Assembly: GCA_035949055.1 (NCBI GenBank)
Contig: DASZIO010000053.1
Span: 124,001-188,000 of the forward strand
Source of the DNA: Bog-756 sp035949055
GTDB lineage: Bacteria; Actinomycetota; Acidimicrobiia; Acidimicrobiales; RAAP-2
Reading direction: 5' to 3'
DNA length: 64,000 nucleotides
Made by a program: the position numbers and the translations under genes. Shown here in pieces: positions 41,245-50,190 of this stretch (positions within the stretch are counted from its first letter, which is position 1; each line of letters begins with the position of its first letter). Under the pieces are notes generated by a model. The model was not told where the DNA came from, ran no database searches, and saw nothing but the letters and a program-made list of their open reading frames with translations.

Positions 41245-42177
41245 ATGAGCACCGCACGAAACATTCCCTCCGACCGCGGACTGACCCTCCGCATGTTCAC
41301 CACCGGCCTCCTGCTGGTTCTGCTGTACGGGGCGGTCATCGGGCTCCTCATCGCGGTGGGCATCTCGTACACGGTGGTACTCGTCTTCGCCGCCATCCTT
41401 CTGTTCGCCCAGTACTGGTTCTCCGACAAGATCGCCCTGTTCGGCATGGGCGGCCACATAGTCACCCCGGAACAGGCACCGCAACTGCACGGCGCGATCG
41501 ACCGGCTGTGCGCACTGGCCGACATGAAGAAGCCCCGGCTGGCCATCGCCGACACCGACGTGCCCAACGCCTTCGCCACCGGGCGAAGCCCCAACAACGC
41601 GGTGGTGTGCGCCACTGCCGGGTTGATGCGGCGGCTGGACGAGCCCGAGCTCGAGGCGGTGCTGGCCCACGAGCTCTCCCACGTGGCCCACCGTGACGTA
41701 GCGGTCATGACCATCGCCAGCTTCCTCGGCGTGGTGGCCGGTCTCATCACGCGCATGATGTTCTGGACGGGGATGCTGGGCGGGTTCGGCGGGAACAACA
41801 GCAACAACAACAGCAACGACAACGCCGCGCTGGTGGAGCTGGCCGTGCTGGTCGTATCGGTCCTGGTCTACGTCATCAGCTTTCTCCTCACCCGGGCCCT
41901 GTCGCGCTACCGCGAGCTCGCCGCGGACCGGTCGGGGGCACTCCTGACCGGTCAGCCCTCGGTGCTGGCCTCGGCGCTGGTCAAGGTCACCGGGGAGATG
42001 TCCCGCATCCCGACGCGCGACCTGCGGGCCGCCGAGGGCTTCAACGCCTTCTACTTCACCCCGGCCATCGCCAAGAACGGCGTAAGTCTCTCGACGCTCT
42101 TCTCGACCCACCCCTCGCTCGATCAGCGCCTGGCCCAGTTGTCCAAGCTCGAGGCCGAGTTGGGCCGTCCGTCGTGA
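41245..42177 (+). CDS. htpX: HtpX-type M48 membrane zinc protease, 310 aa
   Basis: Two N-terminal helices (MFTTGLLLVLLYGAVIGLLIAVGI; YTVVLVFAAILLFAQYWF) precede a cytoplasmic M48 domain. The zinc motif is HELSHVAHRD (His142, Glu143, His146), and the second part contains the YRELAADRSGA Glu ligand. Two further helices lie between them, with a low-complexity Asn/Gly stretch (GNNSNNNSNDN) in the loop. It degrades misfolded membrane proteins. Within the psp operon it continues the stress module. Confidence 0.92.
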   Translation: MSTARNIPSDRGLTLRMFTTGLLLVLLYGAVIGLLIAVGISYTVVLVFAAILLFAQYWFSDKIALFGMGGHIVTPEQAPQLHGAIDRLCALADMKKPRLAIADTDVPNAFATGRSPNNAVVCATAGLMRRLDEPELEAVLAHELSHVAHRDVAVMTIASFLGVVAGLITRMMFWTGMLGGFGGNNSNNNSNDNAALVELAVLVVSVLVYVISFLLTRALSRYRELAADRSGALLTGQPSVLASALVKVTGEMSRIPTRDLRAAEGFNAFYFTPAIAKNGVSLSTLFSTHPSLDQRLAQLSKLEAELGRPS

Positions 42178-42221
42178 GCGGGATCGGTTCGGCGTGCGGT
42201 TCCCGCTGATGGGTTGAGGCG

Positions 42222-42938
42222 ATGGGCCTGTTGAACACCATTCTCGGGCGGACCAAACCCGTACAGTCGAACCTGGACTCCCTGTTCGCCCTGCCCTCGG
42301 CCTCGATCAGCCTGCAGAGCGCGGCCGGCATGTCGTGCTCGGGTCATGCCGGCGTGTGCTTCAAGCCCCCGACCGGCCAGGGGTTCGAGGACATGCAGGC
42401 CGAGGTGGTGAAGCTCCTGGCCATGGACGGGACCGGCGGGTTCCGCAAAGCCGAGGACAACTACGGCTATCACTGGCTGGTGGTCGATAACGCCGATATC
42501 GAGGAGCTGGTCACCCAGATCCATATGGTCAACTCCTCGCTCGCCGACTCGGGATGGGGCCCGCAGCTGCTGTGCTCCGTCTTCGGGCTGGCCTCGTTAC
42601 CCGACCCGGCAGCCACTCCCGCTCTCGAGCCAGGCGGTGCCGATTCCGGGCCCGGGCTGGGTGATCCGGCGTCCGTGCTGGGTGATCCGGCGTCCGGGCT
42701 CGATCTCCAGCCCGACGCCATGCCCGAGGCCACTGCCGGTCCGGGTCGGGTGCTCCCGTCCAGCGCCTACCTCGTCTACCTGTTCAAGCGCGGCACCTTC
42801 TACCCGTTCGTGCCGGAGGGCAAGGAACGCCGGAACCTCGAGGAGGAGCTCAAGCTCAAGAGCCTCGTGGCCGGCGACCTCACCGTCGAAGCGGACCTCG
42901 ACCGCTGGTTCCCGCTGTGGGACCTTCCGGTCGGCTGA
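42222..42938 (+). CDS. pspAB: PspA-associated protein PspAB, 238 aa
   Basis: LLNTILGRTKPVQSNLDSLFALPSASISLQSAAG is the start of the PspAB family, and the C-terminal region SSAYLVYLFKRGTFYPFVPEGKERRNLEEELKLKSLVAGDL...DRWFPLWDLPVG is also typical. PspAB acts with PspA and HtpX in actinobacteria by gene neighbourhood; the biochemical role is not known. A central linker with a 21-base DNA repeat (42657-42698) separates the two conserved parts. The ATG at 42222 follows htpX by 44 bases. Confidence 0.85.
   Translation: MGLLNTILGRTKPVQSNLDSLFALPSASISLQSAAGMSCSGHAGVCFKPPTGQGFEDMQAEVVKLLAMDGTGGFRKAEDNYGYHWLVVDNADIEELVTQIHMVNSSLADSGWGPQLLCSVFGLASLPDPAATPALEPGGADSGPGLGDPASVLGDPASGLDLQPDAMPEATAGPGRVLPSSAYLVYLFKRGTFYPFVPEGKERRNLEEELKLKSLVAGDLTVEADLDRWFPLWDLPVG
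42657..42698. repeat. Two 21-base tandem repeats in the pspAB linker
   Basis: Units 42657-42677 and 42678-42698, both starting CTGGGTGATCCGGCGTCC, differ at one base and encode LGDPASV and LGDPASG. Confidence 0.85.
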
Positions 42939-43061
42939 CCTGAACGCCACCGACCAACCGGGACACCCAGGCGCGATCCACCGGCCGGGGCCCGGGTGCG
43001 GCCGCTTTCCTCTGGGTGATCGGCGCGGAAGCCGGCCAGCGGGTCCATGGGCAGGGCCCGG

Positions 43062-43373
43062 TTACTCGTCGCCGGTGAGGCCGGCCCTTACCCCGTCGAT
43101 GGCCCGAGCCAGATCGATGTCGCGGCGGGTGATGCCCCCGGAATCGTGGGTGACCAGAGCCAGGGTCACCGTCCGGTAGCGGATGTCGATGTCGGGATGG
43201 TGGTTCGCCGCCTCGGCGAGCCGACCGACCTCCCCCACGAATTCGAGCGCTCCGGGAAAGCTCGCACACTGGACCACCTTGACCAGCTTCCCGCCCATGA
43301 GCTCCCACCGAGGCCCGTCGGAGGCCTGCAAGGTCGCTTCGACCTCGCCCGAGTCGAGGACGGGCTCCTTCAT
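43062..43373 (-). CDS. Pterin-4a-carbinolamine dehydratase, 103 aa
   Basis: The catalytic His pair is in NHHPDIDIRYRTVTLALVTHDSGGITRRDIDLA, a pattern specific to PCD/DCoH. Length is normal. It dehydrates 4a-hydroxytetrahydrobiopterin, or in bacteria without aromatic hydroxylases acts in molybdopterin-type biosynthesis. The ATG at 43373 follows GGAG by six bases. It is transcribed in the same direction as the two P450 genes and follows the first of them by 25 bases. Confidence 0.87.
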   Translation of the reverse strand: MKEPVLDSGEVEATLQASDGPRWELMGGKLVKVVQCASFPGALEFVGEVGRLAEAANHHPDIDIRYRTVTLALVTHDSGGITRRDIDLARAIDGVRAGLTGDE

Positions 43374-43398
43374 CGAGCGCTCCGCGTCGGACCCATGG

Positions 43399-44610
43399 CT
43401 AGGCCGACGCCCCGACCGGAGCCGACGGTGTGAACACAACGTCCATCATCTCATAGCCGGACACGAAGTTGGCGGCCCGTTTGGGCGGTTCGTCCCCGTC
43501 GGCGAGAGCCAAATCGGGAAGCCGGTCGAGGATCCGATCGAACATCACGCTCAGCTCCATGCGGGCCAGACGGTTGCCCAGGCAGAAATGAGCGCCGAAC
43601 CCGAACGCCATGTGGTCGTTGGGGGTCCTGGTGATGTCGAAGCGCTCGGGGTCGTCGAACGTCCGCTCGTCGCGGTTGGCCGAGGGGTAGAGCAGCAACA
43701 GCTTCTGACCCCGGCGGAGCGACTCGCCGTGCAGCTCGGTGTCCGTGGTCACCTGGCGGGCCATATTCTTGATCGGTGAGACCCAGCGCAGCATCTCCTC
43801 CACCGCCGATGGCATGAGCGTGCGGTCGTCCCCGAGCGATCGGAGTTGGTCGGGGTGCCGGAGGAGCTCGAACATGCCGCCGCTGATCACGTGCCTGGTT
43901 GTCTCGTCCCCACCGATGAGGATGAGCAGGGATTCGTAGATGATGGAGGACTCGTCGAGACGATCGCCCTCGATTTCGGCGTGCACCAGCGTGCCGACGA
44001 GGTCGTCGCTCTGGGCGTCCCGGCGGCGCTGCTCGGCGACGGCGGTGATGTAGTCGGCGTACTCCATGGCGGCCAACGACGCCCGGTCCATGGCTCCGGG
44101 GTCCGGTGAGCCGAGGGCTTTCAGCATGTCGTCCGACCAGCGCAGCAGGTCGGACCGGTCCTCGGGGGCCACGCCCAGCATGTTCCCGATCACGATCATC
44201 GGGAGCGGAGCGGCGATCTCCGAAACGAAGTCGGCTCTACCTCGCTCGCAGACCCGGTCGATGATGGTGTCGCAGATGGAGCGGATCTCCTCCTCCCGCT
44301 GGCGGATCCGCACCGGGGTGAATCCCTCGCTCACCAGCCGCCGCCGGCGCACGTGCTCGGGAGCATCCATGTCGATCATCATCGGAAGAGCGTCGCTGTC
44401 GGGTCGAATGCCGCCTGCATTCGAGAAGGTGTCAGGATCCTTGGAGATCTCCTTGATGTCCGCGTAACGGGTGACCCCCCATACGCCGGCTGCCTCGTCG
44501 AAGTAGGCAGGGGCGTTTTCTCGCATCCAGGCGAACGCGGGAAAGGGGTCGCCGCCGTAGAACGTGCCGTCGGTCAACCCGATAGCGAGGTCGGTGGGCG
44601 GAGTGGTCAT
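43399..44610 (-). CDS. Cytochrome P450, 403 aa
   Basis: The heme-binding loop is FGFGAHFCLGNRLARME, with the Cys thiolate. The I-helix acid-alcohol pair is GGDETTR, and the K-helix ExxR is EEMLR. It is a soluble bacterial P450 that needs ferredoxin. The sequence is close in type to CYP families that hydroxylate sterols or fatty acids, but I cannot name it. A strong GAGGGAG precedes the ATG at 44610. A 229-base space with degenerate GGC-rich repeats separates it from the second P450. Confidence 0.9.
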   Translation of the reverse strand: MTTPPTDLAIGLTDGTFYGGDPFPAFAWMRENAPAYFDEAAGVWGVTRYADIKEISKDPDTFSNAGGIRPDSDALPMMIDMDAPEHVRRRRLVSEGFTPVRIRQREEEIRSICDTIIDRVCERGRADFVSEIAAPLPMIVIGNMLGVAPEDRSDLLRWSDDMLKALGSPDPGAMDRASLAAMEYADYITAVAEQRRRDAQSDDLVGTLVHAEIEGDRLDESSIIYESLLILIGGDETTRHVISGGMFELLRHPDQLRSLGDDRTLMPSAVEEMLRWVSPIKNMARQVTTDTELHGESLRRGQKLLLLYPSANRDERTFDDPERFDITRTPNDHMAFGFGAHFCLGNRLARMELSVMFDRILDRLPDLALADGDEPPKRAANFVSGYEMMDVVFTPSAPVGASA

Positions 44611-44839
44611 GAGGCTCCCTCGGTCGATCTCCCGTGACCCGTCTCCGGGCTCCTGGCCGGCGGGCGGCCGCTCCGGAGTATACGGCCGGTGTTGGCCGGT
44701 ATGGCCGGCGCTGGCTGGCGTGCACCGGAGTTTCGTGGTGGCGCCGGTGTTGGGCGGTGTGGCCGGCGTGGCCGGTGCAGTGCCGTGGGGGCGGGTCATC
44801 TGCCCGTTCTCGGTGATGAGGGCAGGCCAGTTCGGCCGG

Positions 44840-46117
44840 TCACGCGTCCTGGCGCGGCCTGAAGGTCATCGGCATGTGCCAGACGCCGGCGTGCTTGTTG
44901 GTGCGTACTCGCTCGACCGGCCCGCAGAGCTCGAATCCCTCCACGCGGTCGAGGAGCTCGTCGAGGATGACCCGGATCTCGAGGCGAGCCAGGTTGGCCC
45001 CCATGCAGTAGTGGGACCGGTAGCCGAAGGTCAGATGGGGGTTCGGCGTCCGGCGGATGTCGAAACGGAACGGGTCGTCGAACACCGACTCGTCCCGATT
45101 GGCCGAGGGCCACCAGAGGGTGACCTTGTCCCCGGCTTTGACGGCATGGCCGTGCAGGTCGGTATCCCGGGTAGCAGTCCGCCTGTTGTAGAGGGTGGCG
45201 CTGGTCCAACGCAGGATCTCCTCCACTGCGGTGGGCATCAGCGTGCGGTCCCGTCGGAGGGCATCGAGCTGGTCGGGATGCTCGATGAGCGCAGCCACGC
45301 CCAGGGCGATGGAGTTGCGGGTCGTCTCGCTGCCGGCCACCACCAATAGGTTGAAGAACATCAGCAGCTCGAGATCACTGAGCGGTCGATCCTTGCCGTC
45401 TGCCCCGTCCACCCGGGCCCGGGTGACCACCGAGATGATGTCGTCACCTGGACACTTCCGCTTCTGTTCGATGAGCGACGACCCGTATGCGGCCATCGAG
45501 GCGGCCGCCTCGGCCGCCTTCTCGTTGGTCTCCCCCAGCTCCCGACCCTCAAAGTCGAGCGTGGTGTTCGACCAGCTCATCAGGTCGTGGCGGTCGTCAT
45601 CAGGGACACCCATCAGGGCGGCAACCGCTTGGAGCGGCAGCTCGACGGCCACGTCGATCAGGAAGTCACACCTTCCCCGCTCGGCAATCGCATCGACGAT
45701 GCCGCGTGCACGCCGACGCAGCTCCACCTCCATCAGGGCCAACGCTTTCGGCGATACCGAAGGTGTGACCAGGCGACGGATCCGGTGATGAAGCGGGTCG
45801 TCCATCATGTTGAGGAGGACGCCGGAGGCGAACCCGTAGGGAAGGTCCTGGAGGATCGTCCCACCTCCCTCGGCCGCCGGAGCCCGCTCGGACGAGAACA
45901 GCTCGGCATCCGCCGCAACAGCCAGCACATCGGCGTGGGTGCTCAGCACCCAGAAACCGACGCCGTCTGGCGTGTGCTCGGTCGGAGCGTGCCACCACAC
46001 CGGCGCAACCTGACGGAGCCGGGTGAAGACATCGTCGGGGAAGCCGCCAGCGAATCGGTCGAGGTCGGTGAGGTCGATAGTCGCGAGGTCGATCTCGTCG
46101 ACGTCGGGACGGCTCAT
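44840..46117 (-). CDS. Cytochrome P450 with atypical heme-loop residue, 425 aa
   Basis: P450 features: I-helix AGSETTRNSIALGV, K-helix EEILRW, and heme loop FGYRSHYCMGANLARLE. The consensus third residue after Phe-Gly is Gly (FGxGxHxC); here it is Arg. The rest, including YCMGANLARLE, resembles the CYP125/CYP142-type sterol oxidases, so a steroid or isoprenoid substrate is a reasonable guess. It ends 229 bases before the first P450. Together with SCP2-like, PaaK-like and enoyl-CoA hydratase genes it suggests sterol or fatty-acid work, as an inference only. Confidence 0.87.
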   Translation of the reverse strand: MSRPDVDEIDLATIDLTDLDRFAGGFPDDVFTRLRQVAPVWWHAPTEHTPDGVGFWVLSTHADVLAVAADAELFSSERAPAAEGGGTILQDLPYGFASGVLLNMMDDPLHHRIRRLVTPSVSPKALALMEVELRRRARGIVDAIAERGRCDFLIDVAVELPLQAVAALMGVPDDDRHDLMSWSNTTLDFEGRELGETNEKAAEAAASMAAYGSSLIEQKRKCPGDDIISVVTRARVDGADGKDRPLSDLELLMFFNLLVVAGSETTRNSIALGVAALIEHPDQLDALRRDRTLMPTAVEEILRWTSATLYNRRTATRDTDLHGHAVKAGDKVTLWWPSANRDESVFDDPFRFDIRRTPNPHLTFGYRSHYCMGANLARLEIRVILDELLDRVEGFELCGPVERVRTNKHAGVWHMPMTFRPRQDA

Positions 46118-46147
46118 CTGCTCGGGATGTCGACCGAGGCGACTGGT

Positions 46148-47539
46148 TCAGGGGTGGGTCATCGACTCGGGCTGGACGGCTTCGTCGAACTGTTCGCCCG
46201 TCAGGTAGCCCAGGTCGACCACTGCTTCGCGGAGGGTGCTCCCCTCCCGGTAGGCCCGCTTGGCCACCTCGGCGGCCTTGTCATAACCGATCAACGGGTT
46301 GAGTGCCGTGACCAACATGAGGGAATTCTCGAGGTGGCGACGGATCCGCTCCTCATCCGGCGTCAGGCCCTCGACGCAATAGCGGGTGAAGGACACCGAC
46401 GCCTCGGCCAACAGCCTGATCGAATGCAGGAGGTTGTGGATCATGACGGGCTTCGCCACGTTGAGCTCGAGGTTGCCGCGGGTATCGGCCATCGCGATGG
46501 CGGCATCGTTCCCGAATACCTGGATGCAGACCATGATCATGGCCTCGCACTGGGTCGGGTTGACCTTGCCCGGCATGATGGACGAGCCGGGCTCGTTGGC
46601 CGGGAGGATGAGCTCGCCGAGGCCGCTCCGTGGCCCGGAGCCGAGCCACCGGATGTCGTCTGCCACCTTGATGAGGGATGCGGCCAGCGTCCGGAGCGCG
46701 CCACTCGTCATCACCAGCGCATCATGGGCGGCCAGAGCGGCGAACTTGTTGGGGGCGGTTACGAAGGGCAGTCCGGTGAGCTCGGCGACGGCCGACGCCA
46801 GCCTGGTGCCGAACTCCGGATGCGTGTTGAGCCCGGTGCCCACTGCCGTGCCCCCGGCAGCCAGTTCGTACAGGTCGTCCATAGTGAGCTCAATCCGGTG
46901 TAGGTCGGCGTCGAGCTGCGCGACGTAGCCGGAGAACTCCTGCCCCAGTGTGAGCGGGACGGCATCCATGAGATGGGTGCGGCCGATCTTGGTGATGCCC
47001 GAAAATTCATCCGCCTTGACCTGTAGGGCGTTGCGCAGCTGGCGGACGGCGGGCAGGAGGTTGTGGGTGATCTCTTCGACCGCGGCGATGTGCATGGCGG
47101 TCGGGAACGTGTCGTTCGACGACTGCGACATGTTGACGTCGTCGTTGGGATGTACCGGCTCCTTCGAGCCGAGTACCCCGCCGGCGAGCTCGATCGCCCG
47201 GTTGGCGATGACCTCGTTGGCGTTCATGTTGGTCTGGGTACCGCTTCCAGTCTGCCAAACACTGAGCGGGAAGTGGTCGAAGAGCTTTCCTTCCGAAACC
47301 TCGCGGGCCGCTGCCGCGATGAGTGCCGACTTCTCAGGATCCATCTTGCCCAGGTCGGCGTTCACCTGGGCCGCCGCCTCCTTCATGATCCCGATGGCCC
47401 TGATCACCGGTTCGGGCATCCGGTCGTCACCGATGGAGAAGTGCTCGAGGGACCGCGCCGTTTGGGCACCCCAGTACCGGTCAGCGGGAACATCGACGGA
47501 ACCCATGCTGTCAGATTCGGCTCGGGTCTCCTGGGTCAT
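46148..47539 (-). CDS. fumC: Fumarate hydratase class II, 463 aa
   Basis: The class II signature GSSIMPGKVNPTQCE, the active-site region TQTNMNANEVIANRA and the SSNDTFPTAMHIAA segment are all intact. It interconverts fumarate and malate in the citric-acid cycle without an iron-sulfur cluster. The ATG at 47539 follows an AAAGGACG ribosome site. It lies 30 bases after the second P450's start, in the same direction; probably independent of it in function. Confidence 0.94.
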   Translation of the reverse strand: MTQETRAESDSMGSVDVPADRYWGAQTARSLEHFSIGDDRMPEPVIRAIGIMKEAAAQVNADLGKMDPEKSALIAAAAREVSEGKLFDHFPLSVWQTGSGTQTNMNANEVIANRAIELAGGVLGSKEPVHPNDDVNMSQSSNDTFPTAMHIAAVEEITHNLLPAVRQLRNALQVKADEFSGITKIGRTHLMDAVPLTLGQEFSGYVAQLDADLHRIELTMDDLYELAAGGTAVGTGLNTHPEFGTRLASAVAELTGLPFVTAPNKFAALAAHDALVMTSGALRTLAASLIKVADDIRWLGSGPRSGLGELILPANEPGSSIMPGKVNPTQCEAMIMVCIQVFGNDAAIAMADTRGNLELNVAKPVMIHNLLHSIRLLAEASVSFTRYCVEGLTPDEERIRRHLENSLMLVTALNPLIGYDKAAEVAKRAYREGSTLREAVVDLGYLTGEQFDEAVQPESMTHP

Positions 47540-47720
47540 GATCTCGTCCTTTCGCTCGGAGGCTCGATCGGATCCCCCGGCGCGACGCGACCCTAGCGTG
47601 AGAGTGGCCTGCCGACGGCCCGCCGATGACACGAGGGAATAGCCGTCGATGCCGCCGGATGAGCGGGCGTTTGAGCCAGACGGATGAGCAGGATTTCACC
47701 AATCCACCCGAGGGGGCCTC

Positions 47721-47726
47721 TAGGCT
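47721..47726 (+). promoter_or_regulatory. Putative leaderless -10 box (TAGGCT) of the GNAT gene
   Basis: TAGGCT is followed by six bases and the GTG at 47733; there is no ribosome site. Confidence 0.5.
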
Positions 47727-47732
47727 CGTGAG

Positions 47733-48596
47733 GTGCCCACCGCGACAGACGACGAGCGGTCGATTGCTGCGCTGGTCGAGACACACGAGGCCGATGTGTG
47801 GGCCCGCTGCATCGAGTTCGCTGCGGCCATGCCTGGCGACCCACTCGGTGCGGTCATCGACCGGAGCGGACCCATACCCCTGCCCGCCCTCACCGCGGTG
47901 GATTCTGGCTCGTTCAACCGGGTCGTCGCGCTCGGAATCCGATCTCCCGCAACGCCAGACTGCATCAGTGGCATCATCGACTTCTACCGCGACCTCGGAC
48001 AACGGAGCTTCCGCGTCGAGTTGGCTCCGGTGGCGACTCCTCCGGACGTCGCCGTATGGCTCGAGCGTGCCGGCCTCCGCCCGGTCTCGGAGGGCGCCAC
48101 CAAGGTATGGCGTCGCCTCGCGCACCCGGACTGGGACAATGATCTCGAGCCCGACCTCGACGTCGTCCCGACCGAGTGCGAGGTGCGCCGCTTGACCGAG
48201 GCCGACGCCGACCGGGTGGCGGCTCTCAACGTGCGGGCCTGGGGTGCCTGGCAGGCCCCGGTCTCGCTCAGTCCCTGGTTTGCGGCCACGGTAGGGCAGG
48301 AGGGATTCACCCATTACGGCGTTTTCATGGACGACCACCTGGTCTGCACGGGGGCGCTCTCCATCGACGACAAGCTGGCCTGGATCGGCTTCGATGCCAC
48401 CCATCCGCGTCATCAATCCCGCCAGCTCCGCCGTTCCCTGACCCGGCGCCGCCTAGCCGACGCTCAAGCGGAAGGTTGCACCATTATCCATGCCGAGGGA
48501 CGCAGCGATCGCCTCAGCGGCCGGTCACGGGTGCTCGATACGCTCTACGTGCGACGGTTCTTTGCCCACGGCGACGAGCTCGGCCAACGGTCGTGA
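47733..48596 (+). CDS. GNAT-type acetyltransferase-like protein, 287 aa
   Basis: The C-terminal half has a GNAT outline: EVRRLTEADADRVAALNVRAWG, then LAWIGFDATHPRHQSRQLRRSLTRRRLADAQAEGCTIIHAEG, a P-loop-like R-x-x-x-R/Q-L-R-R sequence rather than the strict Q/RxxGxG/A. The N-terminal half is a second, weaker domain, typical of double-GNAT proteins. Acetyl-CoA binding is predicted but the substrate is unknown. The leaderless GTG at 47733 is supported by TAGGCT. An 18-base repeat array follows its end. Confidence 0.7.
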   Translation: MPTATDDERSIAALVETHEADVWARCIEFAAAMPGDPLGAVIDRSGPIPLPALTAVDSGSFNRVVALGIRSPATPDCISGIIDFYRDLGQRSFRVELAPVATPPDVAVWLERAGLRPVSEGATKVWRRLAHPDWDNDLEPDLDVVPTECEVRRLTEADADRVAALNVRAWGAWQAPVSLSPWFAATVGQEGFTHYGVFMDDHLVCTGALSIDDKLAWIGFDATHPRHQSRQLRRSLTRRRLADAQAEGCTIIHAEGRSDRLSGRSRVLDTLYVRRFFAHGDELGQRS

Positions 48597-48681
48597 GGGT
48601 ACGTAGGACCGGAGAGCACCCACGAGATGGGCGGGGCGGCGGCGGCTGTGCCGGAGCCAAAACGGACATCGACACGGTCCA

Positions 48682-48762
48682 GTCGCGGGACGGGGTCGGG
48701 TCGCGGGACGGGGTCGGGTCGGGAGGCGAGGTCGGGTCGGGAGGCGAGGTCGGGTCGGGCGG
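48682..48762. repeat. Array of 18-base tandem repeats before the PaaK-like gene
   Basis: Four and a half units: two of GTCGCGGGACGGGGTCGG (48682-48717), two of GTCGGGAGGCGAGGTCGG (48718-48753) and a partial unit to 48762. The array lies 46-126 bases before the ATG at 48808. It is translatable on both strands but outside any gene that I call. The surrounding gap 48597-48807 holds no gene. Confidence 0.85.
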
Positions 48763-48807
48763 TGCCGCTCGCTCGGCTAGCGGAGATTCACAGGATGGAG
48801 TGCTCCG

Positions 48808-50190
48808 ATGAGCACGGCGCCAGACCGCGCGTCTCGCCTCGAGCAACACCGAGGGGCGGTGGCCGAGGGCATCCTGTCCCATGCCCGCCGTCTGCGATGG
48901 TCGGTGTCGCGACTGGAGGCCGAGCGCCAGCGGGCTCTGCGCGCACTGCTGTCGTTCGCTACGGAGCATTCCCCGTTCCATGCAGATCGGCTCGCCGGCA
49001 TTGATCTGGCCGAGTTCACCGAGGAGCAACTGCCCTCGCTTCCCGTCATGACCAAGAGGGACATGATGGCCGGGTTCTCCGAGGTGGTGACCGATCCCCG
49101 GCTCACGAGCGATCTCGTCGACCACTACCTGTTGGCCGTGGATCAGGGAGCGGATGACTATCTCCTGGATCGCTACCGGGTCATAACCTCGTCAGGCTCG
49201 AGTGGTTTGCGGGGTTCGTACGTCTACGGCTGGGACGATTGGACGACGCTCGGACTGATGGCCAGCAGATCCCGGCTGTCGATGGTCGACGGCCACCCAC
49301 GCCCACCCGGCTCCGCAACCGTGAACCTGTTCGGCAGCGGCCCGACCACCCTCTCGAGCGCCATGAGCTCCTTCCTCGCACCAGAGGATGACCCGTTCAT
49401 GCACGTTCCGATGATCACGCCGGTGCCCGAGCTGGTGGCGATACTGGAGGCGGCCCGCCCGGTGGTCCTGCAGGCGTACCCCTCGGCTCTCGACCTCTTG
49501 ATCCACGAAGCACGGTGCAACCGACTACACATCCACCCGCGCTATGTCGAATCGGGCGGCGAGCTGCTCACTGAGCGCACCCGAGGCGACGTCCGTGAGA
49601 TTTGGGGTGCGGAGATCGACGACTGTTGGGGGCTGTCCGAGGGCATCTACGCCTTCTCCTGTCCGGCGGCAGGGGGCATGCACCTGCCCGACGACCTGAT
49701 AATCGTGGAGCCCGTCGATCTCGAGGGGAATCCGGTGCCACCGGGCAAGGCGGCGGCCAAGGTCTACGTCACCAATCTCTACAACTACACCCAGCCACTC
49801 ATCCGGTTCGAGGTGGCCGATGGTCTCACCGTCTTCGAGGGCCAGTGTGACTGCGGATCCGCCCATCGCCGAATCGACAGGCTCACCGGGCGGAACGACA
49901 TGGTCTTCGAGTACGGCGAGGGTGTCCGCATCTACCCGATGGTGCTCGGCTTCGCCGTCGAGCTTGAGCGGGGGCTCATCGAGTACCAGGTTCGCCAAAC
50001 CCGGCGGGGTGTCATCATCCGGGCGGTGATGGAACCGTCGGTCCGGACCGAAAGCCTCCACCGCAGGGCCCGGGCCGTCCTGGACGAGGCCGGCCTCGTG
50101 AATCCGGACGTGACGGTCGAGCTGGTCGACCACATCGACCGCCTTCCGTCGGGCAAGCTCCGCCAATTCATCGCCACAGGCGTGGCCTAG
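48808..50190 (+). CDS. PaaK/CapK-like adenylate-forming protein, 460 aa
   Basis: The phenylacetate-CoA ligase family shape is seen: RALLSFATEHSPFHADRL at the N-terminus, the ATP-binding ITSSGSSGLRGSYVYG, later TERTRGDVREIWGAEIDDCWGLSEG (with the E residue of the AMP-forming family) and RFEVADGLTVFEGQCDCGSAHRRIDRLTGRNDMVF, and a C-terminal Lys in LPSGKLRQF. It should adenylate an aryl or acyl acid and perhaps load it to CoA or a carrier. Length is slightly longer than PaaK. The preceding repeat array is unusual. Convergent with a short dubious ORF, sharing CTAG at 50187-50190. Confidence 0.8.
   Translation: MSTAPDRASRLEQHRGAVAEGILSHARRLRWSVSRLEAERQRALRALLSFATEHSPFHADRLAGIDLAEFTEEQLPSLPVMTKRDMMAGFSEVVTDPRLTSDLVDHYLLAVDQGADDYLLDRYRVITSSGSSGLRGSYVYGWDDWTTLGLMASRSRLSMVDGHPRPPGSATVNLFGSGPTTLSSAMSSFLAPEDDPFMHVPMITPVPELVAILEAARPVVLQAYPSALDLLIHEARCNRLHIHPRYVESGGELLTERTRGDVREIWGAEIDDCWGLSEGIYAFSCPAAGGMHLPDDLIIVEPVDLEGNPVPPGKAAAKVYVTNLYNYTQPLIRFEVADGLTVFEGQCDCGSAHRRIDRLTGRNDMVFEYGEGVRIYPMVLGFAVELERGLIEYQVRQTRRGVIIRAVMEPSVRTESLHRRARAVLDEAGLVNPDVTVELVDHIDRLPSGKLRQFIATGVA

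Noticed and set aside
44620..44839. Coding potential in the gap between the P450s
   Set aside because: The sequence is a degenerate run of GCCGG/TGGCC-like words, without a stable frame or start signal.
48682..48762. CRISPR array
   Set aside because: Units are contiguous without spacers and only 18 bases long.
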